Shown here: one piece after another, positions 1 through 9,524 of the stretch
Layout of the letters: every line of letters starts with the position of its first letter
How positions within the stretch are numbered: the stretch's first letter is position 1
DNA from: Pseudomonadota bacterium
GTDB taxonomy: Bacteria; Pseudomonadota; Gammaproteobacteria; Burkholderiales; Rhodocyclaceae
Assembly: GCA_029780075.1 (NCBI GenBank)
Contig: JAKOZI010000140.1
Location: 1 to 52,143 of the forward strand
DNA length: 52,143 nucleotides
Reading direction: 5' to 3'
The notes under the pieces: generated by a model
Seen by the model: only the letters and a program-made list of their open reading frames with translations
What the model was told of the DNA's origin: nothing
Databases searched by the model: none
Translations under genes and position numbers: made by a program

Positions 1-1
1 G

Positions 2-457
2 GCGCACGAGGCGGCGAGGCAGGCCACGCACGCCTTCAGGGGCCGCGTCGGCGTGCTCGGGATGCGCGAACTGCATCGCCAGGCGACGGCACTCGAGCAG
101 GCGATCCGCACCGGTACGCCCTGTGACGCACTCCGGCAACAGCTCGCGCAATCGATCGTCGCCATGTGCGGCCAGGTGCAAGCGGCGCTGCAGCCGTCAC
201 CGCGCCCGGCGATGCGCGGGCCGACGCCGACGCTGCCGGTGCCACGACCGGCGCAGCCGCCGCCGGCATCGATCACCGCGCTGCTGCAACTGCTCGATAC
301 CGCCGACGGCAACAGCGCCGCTGCCATCCAGCACTGCCTCGACGAATTCCCCGGCAGCCCCTGGCAGCCTCTGCTGCTCGCCGCCCTGTCCGAGGTCCAC
401 CGCTTCAATTTCGAAGCCGCCAGACAATGGCTCGCCGAACCCGGCCCGATACCATGA
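2..457 (+). CDS. Hpt-domain C-terminus of a sensor kinase (5' partial)
   Basis: The frame is open from the left edge, so this is the C-terminal part of a longer protein. The first residues carry an Hpt-like H-box (ATHAFRG) followed by a helix of the form LEQAIRTG, the usual arrangement at the end of BarA-type hybrid histidine kinases, where the His relays phosphate between receiver domains. A Pro/Ala-rich linker follows, then an about 55-residue helical tail (ALLQLLDTADGNSA...). The stop overlaps the next start in an ATGA at 454-457, so it is translationally coupled to the substrate-binding protein. Calling it a hybrid kinase is inference, because the kinase core lies outside the window. Confidence 0.7.
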   Translation, partial: AHEAARQATHAFRGRVGVLGMRELHRQATALEQAIRTGTPCDALRQQLAQSIVAMCGQVQAALQPSPRPAMRGPTPTLPVPRPAQPPPASITALLQLLDTADGNSAAAIQHCLDEFPGSPWQPLLLAALSEVHRFNFEAARQWLAEPGPIP

Positions 458-1530
458 ACCAGCACACCCGCCTGCCGGCAACGGTACTGCTTCTCCTCCT
501 CTGCCTGCCGTTGGCAGCAGTCTGCGACGACTACAGCAACCGCTACGATCTGCCCAGGGAAGCGCCTGCGCTCGACCTCGGCGTGCAACCGCTGGGGTAT
601 CCGGCGGCAATGATCGGAGCGGTGCTGCGCCACGACCGTATCCTGAAGCGGCGGCTCGACGAACTCGGCCGCCCGTTCGCCACTTTTCCATTCCGGCGTG
701 GCCCCGACATGCTCGACCTGCTGGCCGATGGCCGCCTGGAGGCGGGTCTGCTGGGCGACATGCCGACGATCATGCTGAGCATGCGCACCGACGTATTGAT
801 CGGCGGCCTCGCCAAACGCAGTGCGACCGCAGTGGTCTCCCGCAACCCAGGCGTCCTGGCGAGCATGCAGGGCAGACGTTTCGCCTATGTACCGGGATCC
901 AGCGCGCATTACACGCTGCTGCAGGCACTGGCCAGTGTCGGCCTCGGCGAGCCAAGCGTGACCCTGGTCGAACTGGCTGTGGACGAAATGCCGGTCGCCC
1001 TGGAGCAGGCCCGCGTCGATGCCTTCGCAGCCTGGGAACCAGCACCCTCGCTGGCCCTGGCCCACAACCCGAAGGCGCGCATTGTCTTCCGCGGCATCAG
1101 TTCGGACTATCTGGTCCTTACCCGGCGATTCGTCGAGAGCAAACCGGAAGCCGCAAGGCACCTTGTCGCGGGCTTTGCCCGCTCGCTGGAATGGATGCGT
1201 CAGAGCCGCAAGAACGTCGAGACGGCCGCCCGATGGGCGATGGCCGACGGCGCCGCGTTCAGCGGGCGGGCGGTCGACCTGACGCTCGCGCAAGCGGTCG
1301 CGATCACCCGCCGCGAGCTTCTCGACGTGCCCGCCGCACCCGCCCTGCCCGACTGGAATCGCGACCAGGAACCGCTGATCGGCGAGTTCGATTTTCTGCA
1401 GCGGCTCGGCAAGCTTCCTGCAGGGAGTCGCCGGGAACGCGTTGCGGCAGCCTTCGCCTACGATGGTCTGCGGCAGGTTTATGCGAATCCGGCCAGGTAC
1501 CAGCCGTATTCCTTTGACTACGAGCGCTGA
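454..1530 (+). CDS. Periplasmic substrate-binding protein, NMT1/TauA/NrtA-like
   Basis: A 358-residue protein with a hydrophobic N-terminal signal sequence (residues 8-23, LLLLLCLPLAA) and the pattern of ABC-type sulfonate/nitrate/thiamine-precursor binding proteins: a short segment after a Leu-rich strand (LDLGVQPLGYP), LLADGRLEAGLLGDMP, and the hinge region VDAFAAWEPAPSLA. No permease or ATPase gene is adjacent. It is sandwiched between two sensor-kinase genes (ATGA overlap before, 3 bp to the next start), so it more likely delivers a ligand to the kinases' periplasmic domains than feeds a transporter. The ATG at 454 is chosen because it begins the signal peptide; the open frame extending upstream overlaps the previous gene. 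Ligand unknown. Confidence 0.8.
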   Translation: MNQHTRLPATVLLLLLCLPLAAVCDDYSNRYDLPREAPALDLGVQPLGYPAAMIGAVLRHDRILKRRLDELGRPFATFPFRRGPDMLDLLADGRLEAGLLGDMPTIMLSMRTDVLIGGLAKRSATAVVSRNPGVLASMQGRRFAYVPGSSAHYTLLQALASVGLGEPSVTLVELAVDEMPVALEQARVDAFAAWEPAPSLALAHNPKARIVFRGISSDYLVLTRRFVESKPEAARHLVAGFARSLEWMRQSRKNVETAARWAMADGAAFSGRAVDLTLAQAVAITRRELLDVPAAPALPDWNRDQEPLIGEFDFLQRLGKLPAGSRRERVAAAFAYDGLRQVYANPARYQPYSFDYER

Positions 1531-1533
1531 GAC

Positions 1534-4482
1534 ATGCACGGCACCCTCTCCAAAGACCCCCCGGCAGACGCTTTTCGCGGCGCCGGTATTGCCGCGCGCG
1601 TCGCCGGCATCTTCGGTGCCCTGCTGGTGCTGGTGATCGGTACGATGCTGCTGGTCTGGCTGCACGGGCTGCCACTGATCGGACTGCAGGGCGCCAGCGA
1701 AGTGCACATGACCAAGGCCAGGCAAGCCCTGGAACTCAGTGCCGACGGCCGGGTGACGCAGATCGAAATGGCTTTGCTCGAACGTCGCGGAGACATTCGC
1801 CTGCTGTCGGAAAGCCTGGTCCTTGCGCAAGCCGTGAACGATGGCGAAATGCCGGCCGGCAGGCCGGCGGAGAGCGCCTCGGCGGCTGCACGCCGCCAAC
1901 TGCTGTCCTTGTTGACCGCCTACCCCGATGTCTATGAGCACCTGACTCTGGTTTCGGCGAGCAACGGACAGGTACTGGCGGCGAACGATGCCGACCTGCA
2001 GGGGCTGCCCTTCGCCGATGTCGCCCTGCTGCAGCGCCTGTCTACGCCGGGTGTCGTCGAGCACATCGAAACCGTCGTCGACCCCATGGCCAGCAACGGA
2101 CGCAACCTGGTCGTCGCGCGTCAGGTGCTCGAGCGAGACCACACCGGCCTGCCCACCGGCAGGGTGCTCGGGATACTCGTCGCGACGGTATCGATCCATT
2201 CGATACTCGGTGAATTCGATCGCGTTGAACTCCGTTCGCTGGGCAATTCCGGTTCGGTTTCGCTGTTCGATCAGCAGCGACGGATCCTGGCGGCCTTTCG
2301 GCTGGTTCCACTCGCCGATGCTCGGGAAGTCGCCCGGCCACCCGCTGGCGAGGGTATCGAGGGCAGCTTCATTGAAGCCGGCGCCGACGGCAAAGCCCTG
2401 CTCGCCGTCTATCGCTTCGTACGGATCGGCGCGATGGAAGGGTGGAGCCTGGTCGTCCGCCGCGAACGCGACGAGGCCTTGAGCGAACTGTCGCAACGCG
2501 CCTGGCAACTGCTCTGGTTCGGCCTGCTGTTCAGCCTCGCCTGCCTGTTGCTGGTGACCCTCGCAGCACGGCATCTGACGCGCCCGATCAGAAGCCTGGC
2601 CAAGGTCGCGCAGCGACTGGCCGACGGCGATCTCGGTGCGCGCGTGTTCCCCCACCCGATCGCCGGAGGCGATGAGGTTTCGGCGCTGGCGGCGACCTTC
2701 AATGCCATGGCGGTGCGGATCGAAGCCTGGCACACGACGCTCGCCCGGGAAGTCGAGGTTCGGACGCGCGAACTGCAGGACGAAAAGCGAATCGCACAAC
2801 GCTACCTCGATGTCGCCGGGGTCATGCTGCTGGTCCTGGACCACTCGGGACGCATCGCACTGATCAACCGCAAGGGCTGCGAGGTGCTCGGCTGGCCGGA
2901 AAGCCAGTTGCTCGGCGTCGACTGGTTCGGCCGCTTTCTGCCGCCGCCCCTCCAGGAGCAGCGGCGAGCTCTGTTCAACCGTCTGCTGACCGGCGATGCT
3001 GTTCTTCCCGCACGTGACGAGACAACGATCATCAACGCCCGTGGTGAAGAGCGCCTCATCGACTGGCGGAACATTCTGCTACACGCAGATGACGGGTACA
3101 TCCAGGGGGTGCTGTCGTCCGGAGAGGACATTACCGAACGCAAGCAGATCGAAAGACAATTGCACGCGCAGCAGTCGCAACTGGAAGTCCTGGTCGCCAG
3201 GCGCACGGCCGACCTGACGGCAGCGCTCGCCGCTGCAAAGGTCGCCGACCGCGCCAAGGACGTCTTCCTGGCCAACGTCAGCCACGAACTGCGGACGCCG
3301 CTGAATGCCGTCATCGGCCTTTCGGAACTGGCCCGACGCCTCGGCACCGACCCCCGGCAACGCGACTATCTGGACAAGATCGCCAACGCCGGCAAGACCC
3401 TGTGCAACCTGATCAATGACCTGCTCGACCTGTCGAAGATCGCCGCCGGACGACTGAACTTTGCCAGCGAGACGTTCAGCCTGCGCGACCTGGTCCGGCG
3501 CTGCCATTCGGTGATGGCCTACAAGGCGACGCAAAAGGGCCTCGAACTCTGCGAACGGGTCGCCAACGAGGTACCCGATGTGCTCGTTGGCGACCCGCTG
3601 CGGGTAGAGCAGATTCTGCTCAACCTGCTCAGCAACGCCATCAAGTTCACCGCCGCCGGGCGGGTGGCGATCGGCATCGGCGTATGCCAACGCCAAGCGC
3701 AACGCGTCTGCCTGGAGATCATCGTGGAGGACACCGGCATCGGCATCGGCGAAAAGGACCTCGGTCTGCTGTTCGAGCCATTCTCGCAGGCCGACGCGAC
3801 GATGTCTCGGCGCTTTGGCGGCAGCGGCCTCGGCCTGGCCATCTGCCGCCGCCTGGTCACGCTGATGGATGGCGAGATCAGCGTCAGCAGCCACCTCGGG
3901 GCAGGCAGCACTTTCCGCGCCACGCTCTGGCTGCAGCTCGGCAACTCCGGCGATCTGACGGCAAGCACCACACCCAGCGACGACGAACCCTTGCCGAGTA
4001 CCTATCACGACGCACGCGTCCTGGTCGTCGAAGACCAGCCGATCAACCGCGAGATCGCCGAGGCGCTGCTGACCGAGGTGGGCATCACCCCGAGCGTCGC
4101 CGACAACGGCAGGGCTGCGCTCGACCTGCTGTATGCCGGTGGAGGACAGGCTTTCGACCTGGTGCTGATGGACATCCAGATGCCGGTCATGGACGGTCTG
4201 ACGGCGACCCGCGAGCTGCGTACACACGGCGAGTTCCGGGATCTGCCGATCATCGCCATGGCCGCACACACCATGGAACACGAGAAGGAAGTCAGCAGAC
4301 TGGCCGGAATGAACGATCATATCGGCAAGCCCTTCGAGACGCGGGCGTTCTATCAACTGCTGGCCCGGTGGCTTCCCGCCGCAAAGCAACAATTTGTCGC
4401 CACACTAACGCCGGCGGCAAGTGCGGCCACCCGCCACTTCCCGGATGACGAGACAACTACCAGCCCGGACAGGAAATCATGA
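1534..4482 (+). CDS. Hybrid histidine kinase (Cache-like sensor, HAMP, PAS, HisKA, HATPase, REC)
   Basis: A 982-residue membrane sensor. It has a first membrane helix at about residues 22-45, a periplasmic region of about 280 residues that looks like a double Cache domain, a second helix at about 327-349, HAMP at about 348-402, PAS at about 420-535, HisKA with the phospho-acceptor His584 in SHELRTPLN, and HATPase_c with N-box Asn701, DTGIGI at 733 and a GSGLGLAI box near 766. A C-terminal receiver (about 827-945) has Asp880 in LMDIQMPVMDG. All catalytic motifs are intact. The stop overlaps the ATG of the HD-GYP regulator (ATGA, 4479-4482), so the likely outputs are its own receiver, the Hpt protein upstream and the HD-GYP protein downstream. 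Confidence 0.92.
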   Translation: MHGTLSKDPPADAFRGAGIAARVAGIFGALLVLVIGTMLLVWLHGLPLIGLQGASEVHMTKARQALELSADGRVTQIEMALLERRGDIRLLSESLVLAQAVNDGEMPAGRPAESASAAARRQLLSLLTAYPDVYEHLTLVSASNGQVLAANDADLQGLPFADVALLQRLSTPGVVEHIETVVDPMASNGRNLVVARQVLERDHTGLPTGRVLGILVATVSIHSILGEFDRVELRSLGNSGSVSLFDQQRRILAAFRLVPLADAREVARPPAGEGIEGSFIEAGADGKALLAVYRFVRIGAMEGWSLVVRRERDEALSELSQRAWQLLWFGLLFSLACLLLVTLAARHLTRPIRSLAKVAQRLADGDLGARVFPHPIAGGDEVSALAATFNAMAVRIEAWHTTLAREVEVRTRELQDEKRIAQRYLDVAGVMLLVLDHSGRIALINRKGCEVLGWPESQLLGVDWFGRFLPPPLQEQRRALFNRLLTGDAVLPARDETTIINARGEERLIDWRNILLHADDGYIQGVLSSGEDITERKQIERQLHAQQSQLEVLVARRTADLTAALAAAKVADRAKDVFLANVSHELRTPLNAVIGLSELARRLGTDPRQRDYLDKIANAGKTLCNLINDLLDLSKIAAGRLNFASETFSLRDLVRRCHSVMAYKATQKGLELCERVANEVPDVLVGDPLRVEQILLNLLSNAIKFTAAGRVAIGIGVCQRQAQRVCLEIIVEDTGIGIGEKDLGLLFEPFSQADATMSRRFGGSGLGLAICRRLVTLMDGEISVSSHLGAGSTFRATLWLQLGNSGDLTASTTPSDDEPLPSTYHDARVLVVEDQPINREIAEALLTEVGITPSVADNGRAALDLLYAGGGQAFDLVLMDIQMPVMDGLTATRELRTHGEFRDLPIIAMAAHTMEHEKEVSRLAGMNDHIGKPFETRAFYQLLARWLPAAKQQFVATLTPAASAATRHFPDDETTTSPDRKS

Positions 4483-5597
4483 AAACCATACTCCTGATCG
4501 ATGACGACCCGGCGACGCTCGAAGTCATCAACGAATGCCTGCGCCACCACTTTCGCACGCGCATTGCGACCCGCGGCAAGAAAGGCATGCAACTGGCGCA
4601 GATGTCGCCGGCACCGGATCTGGTGCTGCTCGACCTCGAACTGCCGGACATGAATGGCTATCAGATCTGCTCGGCGCTCAAGCGCGACCCCGACACCGCC
4701 GACATCCCGGTCATCTTTCTCTCCAGCCACTCGGACATCGCCGACATCACGCGTGGTCTCGAACTCGGTGCCGTCGATTATGTTCCCAAGCCGGTGGCAC
4801 CGCCGATCCTGCTGGCGCGCGTGCGCACCCAACTGCGTCTGCGCGAGGCGCAGATTCATCTCGCCGACCGCAACCTGCATCTCGAATCGCTGGTCCGCGA
4901 ACGCACTCGCGATCTCGAAGCCAGGACGCTGGATCTGCAACGCAACCAGGAACTGACCATCGTCGCCCTGGGGGCGATCGCTGAAACCCGCGACAACGAA
5001 ACCGGCAACCATATTCGCCGTACGCGCGCCTACGTTCGCACATTGATCGAATACCTGCTGCTGCAGCCCGCGCAGCGCGATCGCATGCCGCCGGAGGAAT
5101 GGGCGCTGATCGCCAAATGCGCACCGCTGCACGATATCGGCAAGGTCGGCATTCCCGACCAGATCCTGCTCAAGCAGGGGCCGCTCGATGCCAGCGAATT
5201 CGCCATCATGAAGCAGCATACGACGCTTGGCCGCGACGCCTTGCGCGCCGCAGAGTTGCGTGTCGATGCGCACGACCCTTTCCTGCGCATCGCCAGCGAG
5301 ATTGTCTATTCGCATCACGAACGCTGGGATGGCACAGGTTATCCGCAGGGTCTGTACGGCGAGGCCATACCACTGGCCGCGCGGCTGATGGCCATCGCCG
5401 ACGTTTATGACGCGTTGATCAGCAAACGCGTCTACAAGCCGGCGTTTCCCCACGCCAAGGCAGTGGAGATCATCACCGAGGGGCGCGGCAGGCACTTCGA
5501 CCCGCTGCTCGTCGACTGCTTCCTGGTTTGCGCCGAGACCTTCAACGAGATCGCGGTGCTGCACTCCGACACGCCTTCGCCGAAGGAGAACGCGTGA
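4479..5597 (+). CDS. Response regulator with HD-GYP domain (c-di-GMP phosphodiesterase, RpfG-like)
   Basis: A 372-residue two-domain protein. The N-terminal receiver (1-125) has the acidic pocket DDD at 8-10, phospho-acceptor Asp52 ([12 protein letters not shown]) and the conserved Lys in VPKPV. A coiled linker of about 30 residues leads to an HD-GYP domain with HD at 218-219 ([10 protein letters not shown]), [12 protein letters not shown] with GYP at 287-289, and ADVYDAL. HD-GYP enzymes hydrolyse cyclic di-GMP, so the kinase upstream probably lowers c-di-GMP on stimulus. It overlaps both neighbours (ATGA at the start, GTGA at the end), so translation is coupled along the operon. Catalytic activity is inferred from intact motifs. 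Confidence 0.93.
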   Translation: MKTILLIDDDPATLEVINECLRHHFRTRIATRGKKGMQLAQMSPAPDLVLLDLELPDMNGYQICSALKRDPDTADIPVIFLSSHSDIADITRGLELGAVDYVPKPVAPPILLARVRTQLRLREAQIHLADRNLHLESLVRERTRDLEARTLDLQRNQELTIVALGAIAETRDNETGNHIRRTRAYVRTLIEYLLLQPAQRDRMPPEEWALIAKCAPLHDIGKVGIPDQILLKQGPLDASEFAIMKQHTTLGRDALRAAELRVDAHDPFLRIASEIVYSHHERWDGTGYPQGLYGEAIPLAARLMAIADVYDALISKRVYKPAFPHAKAVEIITEGRGRHFDPLLVDCFLVCAETFNEIAVLHSDTPSPKENA

Positions 5598-6700
5598 ACG
5601 AAACACCGATCCAGGTGCTGATCGTCGGCGATTCGGCGGTGGTCCGGCAAGGCCTCTCGCAGGCTCTGGCCCGACAACCGGGCATCGAAGTCATGACCAC
5701 CGCCTCCGATCCACTCGTCGCTCTGGACCGGATGCGCAGGAACTGGCCGGACGTGCTGATCCTCGACATCGACACACCGCGCATGGACGGACTCGCCTTC
5801 CTGCGCAAGCTGATGGCCGAAAGGCCGACGCCGGTGATCATCTGTTCCTCACTCTCGGTGACCGGCAGCGATACCCTCATGCAGGCGCTCGCCGCGGGCG
5901 CGGTGAGCATCATGAGCAAACCGCAATTCGGGCCCAAGGGCATCCTCGATGACCCAGCGAACAGCATCGTCGCAGCGATTCGTGCGGCTTTCCGCACCAA
6001 CGTGCGTCTTCGTCGCCCGCTACCCGGCGCCAGCACGGTGACGCCCACGAAACCGCCGGAGCTGGACAGACTGGCGCGCAATACCGCCGACGCGATCCTG
6101 GCCGCAGGCACCGGGCCGGTACTCAAGACCGTCGACAAGGTGATCGCCATCGGCACGTCGACAGGTGGAACGCAAGCGCTCGAGGAGGTGTTGACCCGCC
6201 TGCCGGTAACGATGGCGGGCATTGTCGTCGTCCAGCACATGCCGGAGCAGTTCACGGCGATGTTCGCCGAACGACTCAATTCACTGTGCATGATCGAGGT
6301 GCGCGAGGGCAGGAGCAACGATCGCGTGCTGCCGGGCCGCGCTCTGATCGCCCCCGGCGGCAAGCACATGCTGCTGAAACGAAGCGGCTCGCAATATTTC
6401 GTCGAAGTCGTCGACGGACCGCTGGTCAACCGCCACAAGCCCTCGGTCGACGTGCTCTTTCGCTCGGTAGCCCGCTTTGCCGGCAGCAATGCCGTGGGGG
6501 TGATCATGACCGGCATGGGCGACGACGGCGCACGTGGCCTCAAGGAAATGAACGATGCCGGCGCCGCGACGATCGCGCAGGACGAAGCTTCGTGTGTGGT
6601 TTTCGGGATGCCCAAGGAAGCGATCAAGCTCGGTGCCGCCGACCGGGTCATGTCCCTGAAGCAGATCCCGGCGGCGCTGATAGAGGCCAACAAAGGGTAA
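5594..6700 (+). CDS. cheB: CheB-type chemoreceptor glutamate methylesterase
   Basis: A 368-residue protein with an N-terminal receiver (Asp58 in [11 protein letters not shown]) and a C-terminal methylesterase with the catalytic triad Ser189 (GTSTGG), His215 (VVQHMP) and Asp310 (GMGDDG). CheB removes methyl groups from, and deamidates, chemoreceptors. The GTG at 5594 is preferred because AAGGAGA lies just upstream and GTGA overlaps the preceding stop; an in-frame ATG further upstream would sit inside the HD-GYP gene. One of the two acidic pocket residues is replaced (VGDS instead of the usual DDS), which may alter Mg2+ binding. No cheR, cheA or cheW is in view; a chemoreceptor lies two genes downstream. 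Confidence 0.9.
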   Translation: MNETPIQVLIVGDSAVVRQGLSQALARQPGIEVMTTASDPLVALDRMRRNWPDVLILDIDTPRMDGLAFLRKLMAERPTPVIICSSLSVTGSDTLMQALAAGAVSIMSKPQFGPKGILDDPANSIVAAIRAAFRTNVRLRRPLPGASTVTPTKPPELDRLARNTADAILAAGTGPVLKTVDKVIAIGTSTGGTQALEEVLTRLPVTMAGIVVVQHMPEQFTAMFAERLNSLCMIEVREGRSNDRVLPGRALIAPGGKHMLLKRSGSQYFVEVVDGPLVNRHKPSVDVLFRSVARFAGSNAVGVIMTGMGDDGARGLKEMNDAGAATIAQDEASCVVFGMPKEAIKLGAADRVMSLKQIPAALIEANKG

Positions 6701-6737
6701 GTCCGGCAAGAACCATACGAAAGGTTTGAACACTGCC

Positions 6738-7571
6738 ATGCAGCGATACGAGATCCTCAGGAGCATCGCCACCGAACTGGACCATGGCGAGGTGACCTTC
6801 CCGACCAACGCCCTGGTCGCCCTCAAACTGCAGCACGCACTCGGCGATCCCGATTGTCACGCTGACACGGCGACGCGCCTGATCAAGGCCGAGCCCCTGC
6901 TGTCGGCAAAGGTCGTGGCACTCGCCAACTCGACCGTCTTCAACCCCTCCGGGCGTCCGATTACCGACGTACGCACGGCGGTACTGCGGCTGGGCTTTCG
7001 CTATCTGCGCTCGTTGGCCGCTGCGGTGGTCACCCGTCAACTTGCCGTCCCCTTGTCGGCGACGGACCGCGAGTTGGCGGCAAGACTTTGGGAGCACACG
7101 GCGCATGTGGCAGCCCTGGCACAGATCATCGCCCGCAAGGTCACCCACCTCGATCCGGAGACCGCGATGTTCGCCGGCATCGTGCATGAAGTCGGCGGCT
7201 TCTACCTGATCTCGCGCGCCGCCGAGTACCCTGGACTGCTCGACGAGGACTTTTCGGCCTGGAACGAAACCGGCGAGGCCGAGCTCGGACGCGCGCTGCT
7301 CAAAGTTCTCGGAGTACCCCAGGCGGTGGTCGACGCCATCGAAGTCTGCTGGGCAGGTTATCTGGCCATGCCGCCGACGACGCTTGGCGATACCCTGCTG
7401 CTGGCCGACGAACTGGCGCCGGTGGAAAGCCCCTTGCGCGATCTCGACGGAATTCCGCGCGAAGGCACGGCGGCGGCAATCGATATGCTCATCGGCGAGG
7501 AAACGCTGGTCGAAATCCTGCAGGAGTCGGCTGAGGACGTGCGATCGCTGGCGGCGGCCTTGCGCCTCTGA
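6738..7571 (+). CDS. HDOD domain signalling protein
   Basis: A 277-residue protein that is almost entirely an HDOD domain, a catalytically degenerate HD relative: [15 protein letters not shown], the helix [32 protein letters not shown], and an HE pair (GIVHEVGG) where HD hydrolases have HD. HDOD proteins act as scaffolds in chemotaxis, motility and c-di-GMP pathways. The ATG at 6738 lies 13 bp from an AAAGG; a TTG at 6726 is closer to it but too close for a ribosome-binding site. It follows cheB by 37 bp, so it probably belongs to the same transcript. Biochemical role unknown. Confidence 0.85.
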   Translation: MQRYEILRSIATELDHGEVTFPTNALVALKLQHALGDPDCHADTATRLIKAEPLLSAKVVALANSTVFNPSGRPITDVRTAVLRLGFRYLRSLAAAVVTRQLAVPLSATDRELAARLWEHTAHVAALAQIIARKVTHLDPETAMFAGIVHEVGGFYLISRAAEYPGLLDEDFSAWNETGEAELGRALLKVLGVPQAVVDAIEVCWAGYLAMPPTTLGDTLLLADELAPVESPLRDLDGIPREGTAAAIDMLIGEETLVEILQESAEDVRSLAAALRL

Positions 7572-7767
7572 ACACCCGCCGCGGCGCTCGACGGGGCGCT
7601 CGAAAGTCAGTGGATCGCACCCGGCTGACGAGGCAGGGTCAGCCCGCCGACTCTGTCAGGCGCCGGCAGATTACGGTAATATCATCAACTCTCGTGCTGC
7701 TGGTCAGGCCTTGACGGCGCACGTCTGCGACTTTCGCGGTGACAAGTCGCCAATGGGGAGAAGCAAG
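7572..7767 (+). promoter_or_regulatory. Leader/promoter gap before the chemoreceptor gene
   Basis: A 196-bp gap without a credible ORF. It holds a TAATAT box near 7676 that could serve as a -10, but I see no convincing -35. GGGGAG at 7754-7759 is the ribosome-binding site for the ATG at 7768. The gap suggests the receptor gene can be transcribed separately from the upstream signalling operon. No c-di-GMP riboswitch consensus is recognisable. Confidence 0.35.
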
Positions 7768-9408
7768 ATGAAACTCACAGACTGGCGCATCAGGACGCGC
7801 CTGATCGTACTGACAGCGACTGCCGTACTCGGCCTCGCCGCACTGGGGCTCGATTCGCTCAACGACCTGCGCAGCAACATGTTGCAGGACCGCACCGATC
7901 GGACGCGCCTTTTCGTCGAAGTTGCCGGTGGCGTCATTGCGCGTTTTCACGATCTCAGCACCACTGGCGTGCTCAGTGAAGACGAAGCCAGGAAACAGGC
8001 GGCCGATACGCTCCGCCGCATGCGCTACGGCGACGGCGAGTATTTCTTCATCGTTGATGCGCAAAACAACTTTGTCATGCACGCCGCCAAACCCGCACTC
8101 GAAGGCAAGAGCGGCGCGGAATTGCGCGATCCGAACGGCAAGATGATCATTCAGGAACTGGTGCGCGTCGCCCTGGGCAATGAACGTGGCGGCGCCGTCG
8201 ACTATGCCTTCGCCAAACCAGGTAGCGACAAACCCGTGCCCAAGGTCAGTTATGCCGCCCACTTCAAGCCATGGGGCTGGGTCTACAGTACCGGCATCTA
8301 TCTCGACGACGTCGACCAGGCATTCCGCAGCGAAGCCATCAATTCGCTGCTCATCATCGTGCTGGCCATCGCTGTCCTGGCCGGGGTTTCGGTGCTCATC
8401 GGCCGCAGCGTGCTGCGCCAGCTCGGCGGCGAACCGGCCGAAGCCTCAGCGATCGCACTGCGCATCGCCGGCGGTGATCTGGGTCGGGACATGTGCGCCG
8501 ACCAGTATGCCAGTGGCAGTCTGATGCATTCGATGGCCGAGATGCAAAACCGCTTGCGCAACATCTTCTCTTCGATCGACCGCCTGGCCACGACGCTGGT
8601 CAGCAACGCTGGCGAGATTTCGGTGGCCACCGACGAAGTTCGCCGCGCTGCAGAAGAACAGGCGACCTCGACCTCGGCGACGGCGGCTTCGATCGAGGAA
8701 CTGACGGTGAGCATCAACGAGGTTGCGCAGAACGCGCGTGCTACCGGCGACAGTTCCACCGCCGCAGCGAACACGGCCCAGCAGGGCCAGGCGCTGGTGC
8801 ACGCGTCGGCCGACGAGATCGAGAAGGTTTCCGAGATCGTCGCTCGATCGTCGGTACAGATCCGGCAATTGGCCAGCCGCTCCCGAGAAATTGGCGGAAT
8901 TGCCGACGTCATCAAGGAAATCGCCGAACAGACCAATCTGCTGGCGCTGAATGCGGCCATCGAAGCGGCACGTGCCGGCGAGCAGGGTCGCGGTTTCGCG
9001 GTCGTCGCCGACGAAGTCCGCAAGCTTGCCGAGCGGACCGGCAAGGCCACGGGAGAAATCGGGTCAATGGTGGTCAGCGTTCAAGCCGATACCGATACGG
9101 CAGTCCTCGCCATGGAAGAGGCCATGCCACAGGTCACCAGAAGTCTTGGACGGGCACGCGAAGCGGGCAGCCTGCTTGCATCGAGCCACCACCAGGCGCT
9201 GGAGTCGAGCGAGCGCGTACAGCAGGTGGCGATGGCCACGCGCGAACAGGCCAGCGTGGCCGACGATATCGCCAGGCATGTTCAGCACATCGCGTCGATG
9301 ACCGAGGAAACCAGTGCAACGGTACGAAGCAACGCCGCCGCCGCGGCCGAGCTTGACCGCCTGGCGGGTGAGCTGCGCGCGGCCGTCGGCTATTTCCGGG
9401 TCGCTTGA
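7768..9408 (+). CDS. Methyl-accepting chemotaxis protein with single-Cache sensor
   Basis: A 546-residue receptor with membrane helix 1 at about residues 10-30, then a periplasmic single Cache domain ([35 protein letters not shown]), helix 2 at about 190-212, HAMP, and a cytoplasmic signalling domain with the hairpin tip [20 protein letters not shown] and [18 protein letters not shown]. The Cache pattern is the one found in receptors for small carboxylates and similar ligands; the actual ligand cannot be read from the sequence. The start at 7768 is set by GGGGAG at 7754-7759; an in-frame ATG at 7753 overlaps that site. CheB two genes upstream is a plausible partner for adaptation. Confidence 0.92.
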   Translation: MKLTDWRIRTRLIVLTATAVLGLAALGLDSLNDLRSNMLQDRTDRTRLFVEVAGGVIARFHDLSTTGVLSEDEARKQAADTLRRMRYGDGEYFFIVDAQNNFVMHAAKPALEGKSGAELRDPNGKMIIQELVRVALGNERGGAVDYAFAKPGSDKPVPKVSYAAHFKPWGWVYSTGIYLDDVDQAFRSEAINSLLIIVLAIAVLAGVSVLIGRSVLRQLGGEPAEASAIALRIAGGDLGRDMCADQYASGSLMHSMAEMQNRLRNIFSSIDRLATTLVSNAGEISVATDEVRRAAEEQATSTSATAASIEELTVSINEVAQNARATGDSSTAAANTAQQGQALVHASADEIEKVSEIVARSSVQIRQLASRSREIGGIADVIKEIAEQTNLLALNAAIEAARAGEQGRGFAVVADEVRKLAERTGKATGEIGSMVVSVQADTDTAVLAMEEAMPQVTRSLGRAREAGSLLASSHHQALESSERVQQVAMATREQASVADDIARHVQHIASMTEETSATVRSNAAAAAELDRLAGELRAAVGYFRVA

Positions 9409-9524
9409 ACGATGCGTGTAGCCTTGTGGCATGCAGGTGCCGCAAGGCCGGCCGCGCTGCACCGTTGTTTGGAACTCGGGCCAGGGTGGCGGGCTCGGCG
9501 CCGGCCCACGGCCTGTCCTGGGCT

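Noticed and set aside
3079-4392. Minus-strand 437-codon open frame
   Set aside because: Antisense to the kinase and receiver domains of the hybrid kinase.
7572-7767. c-di-GMP riboswitch upstream of the chemoreceptor gene
   Set aside because: The genetic context invites it, but I see neither the conserved tetraloop/receptor nor the core bases of either class.
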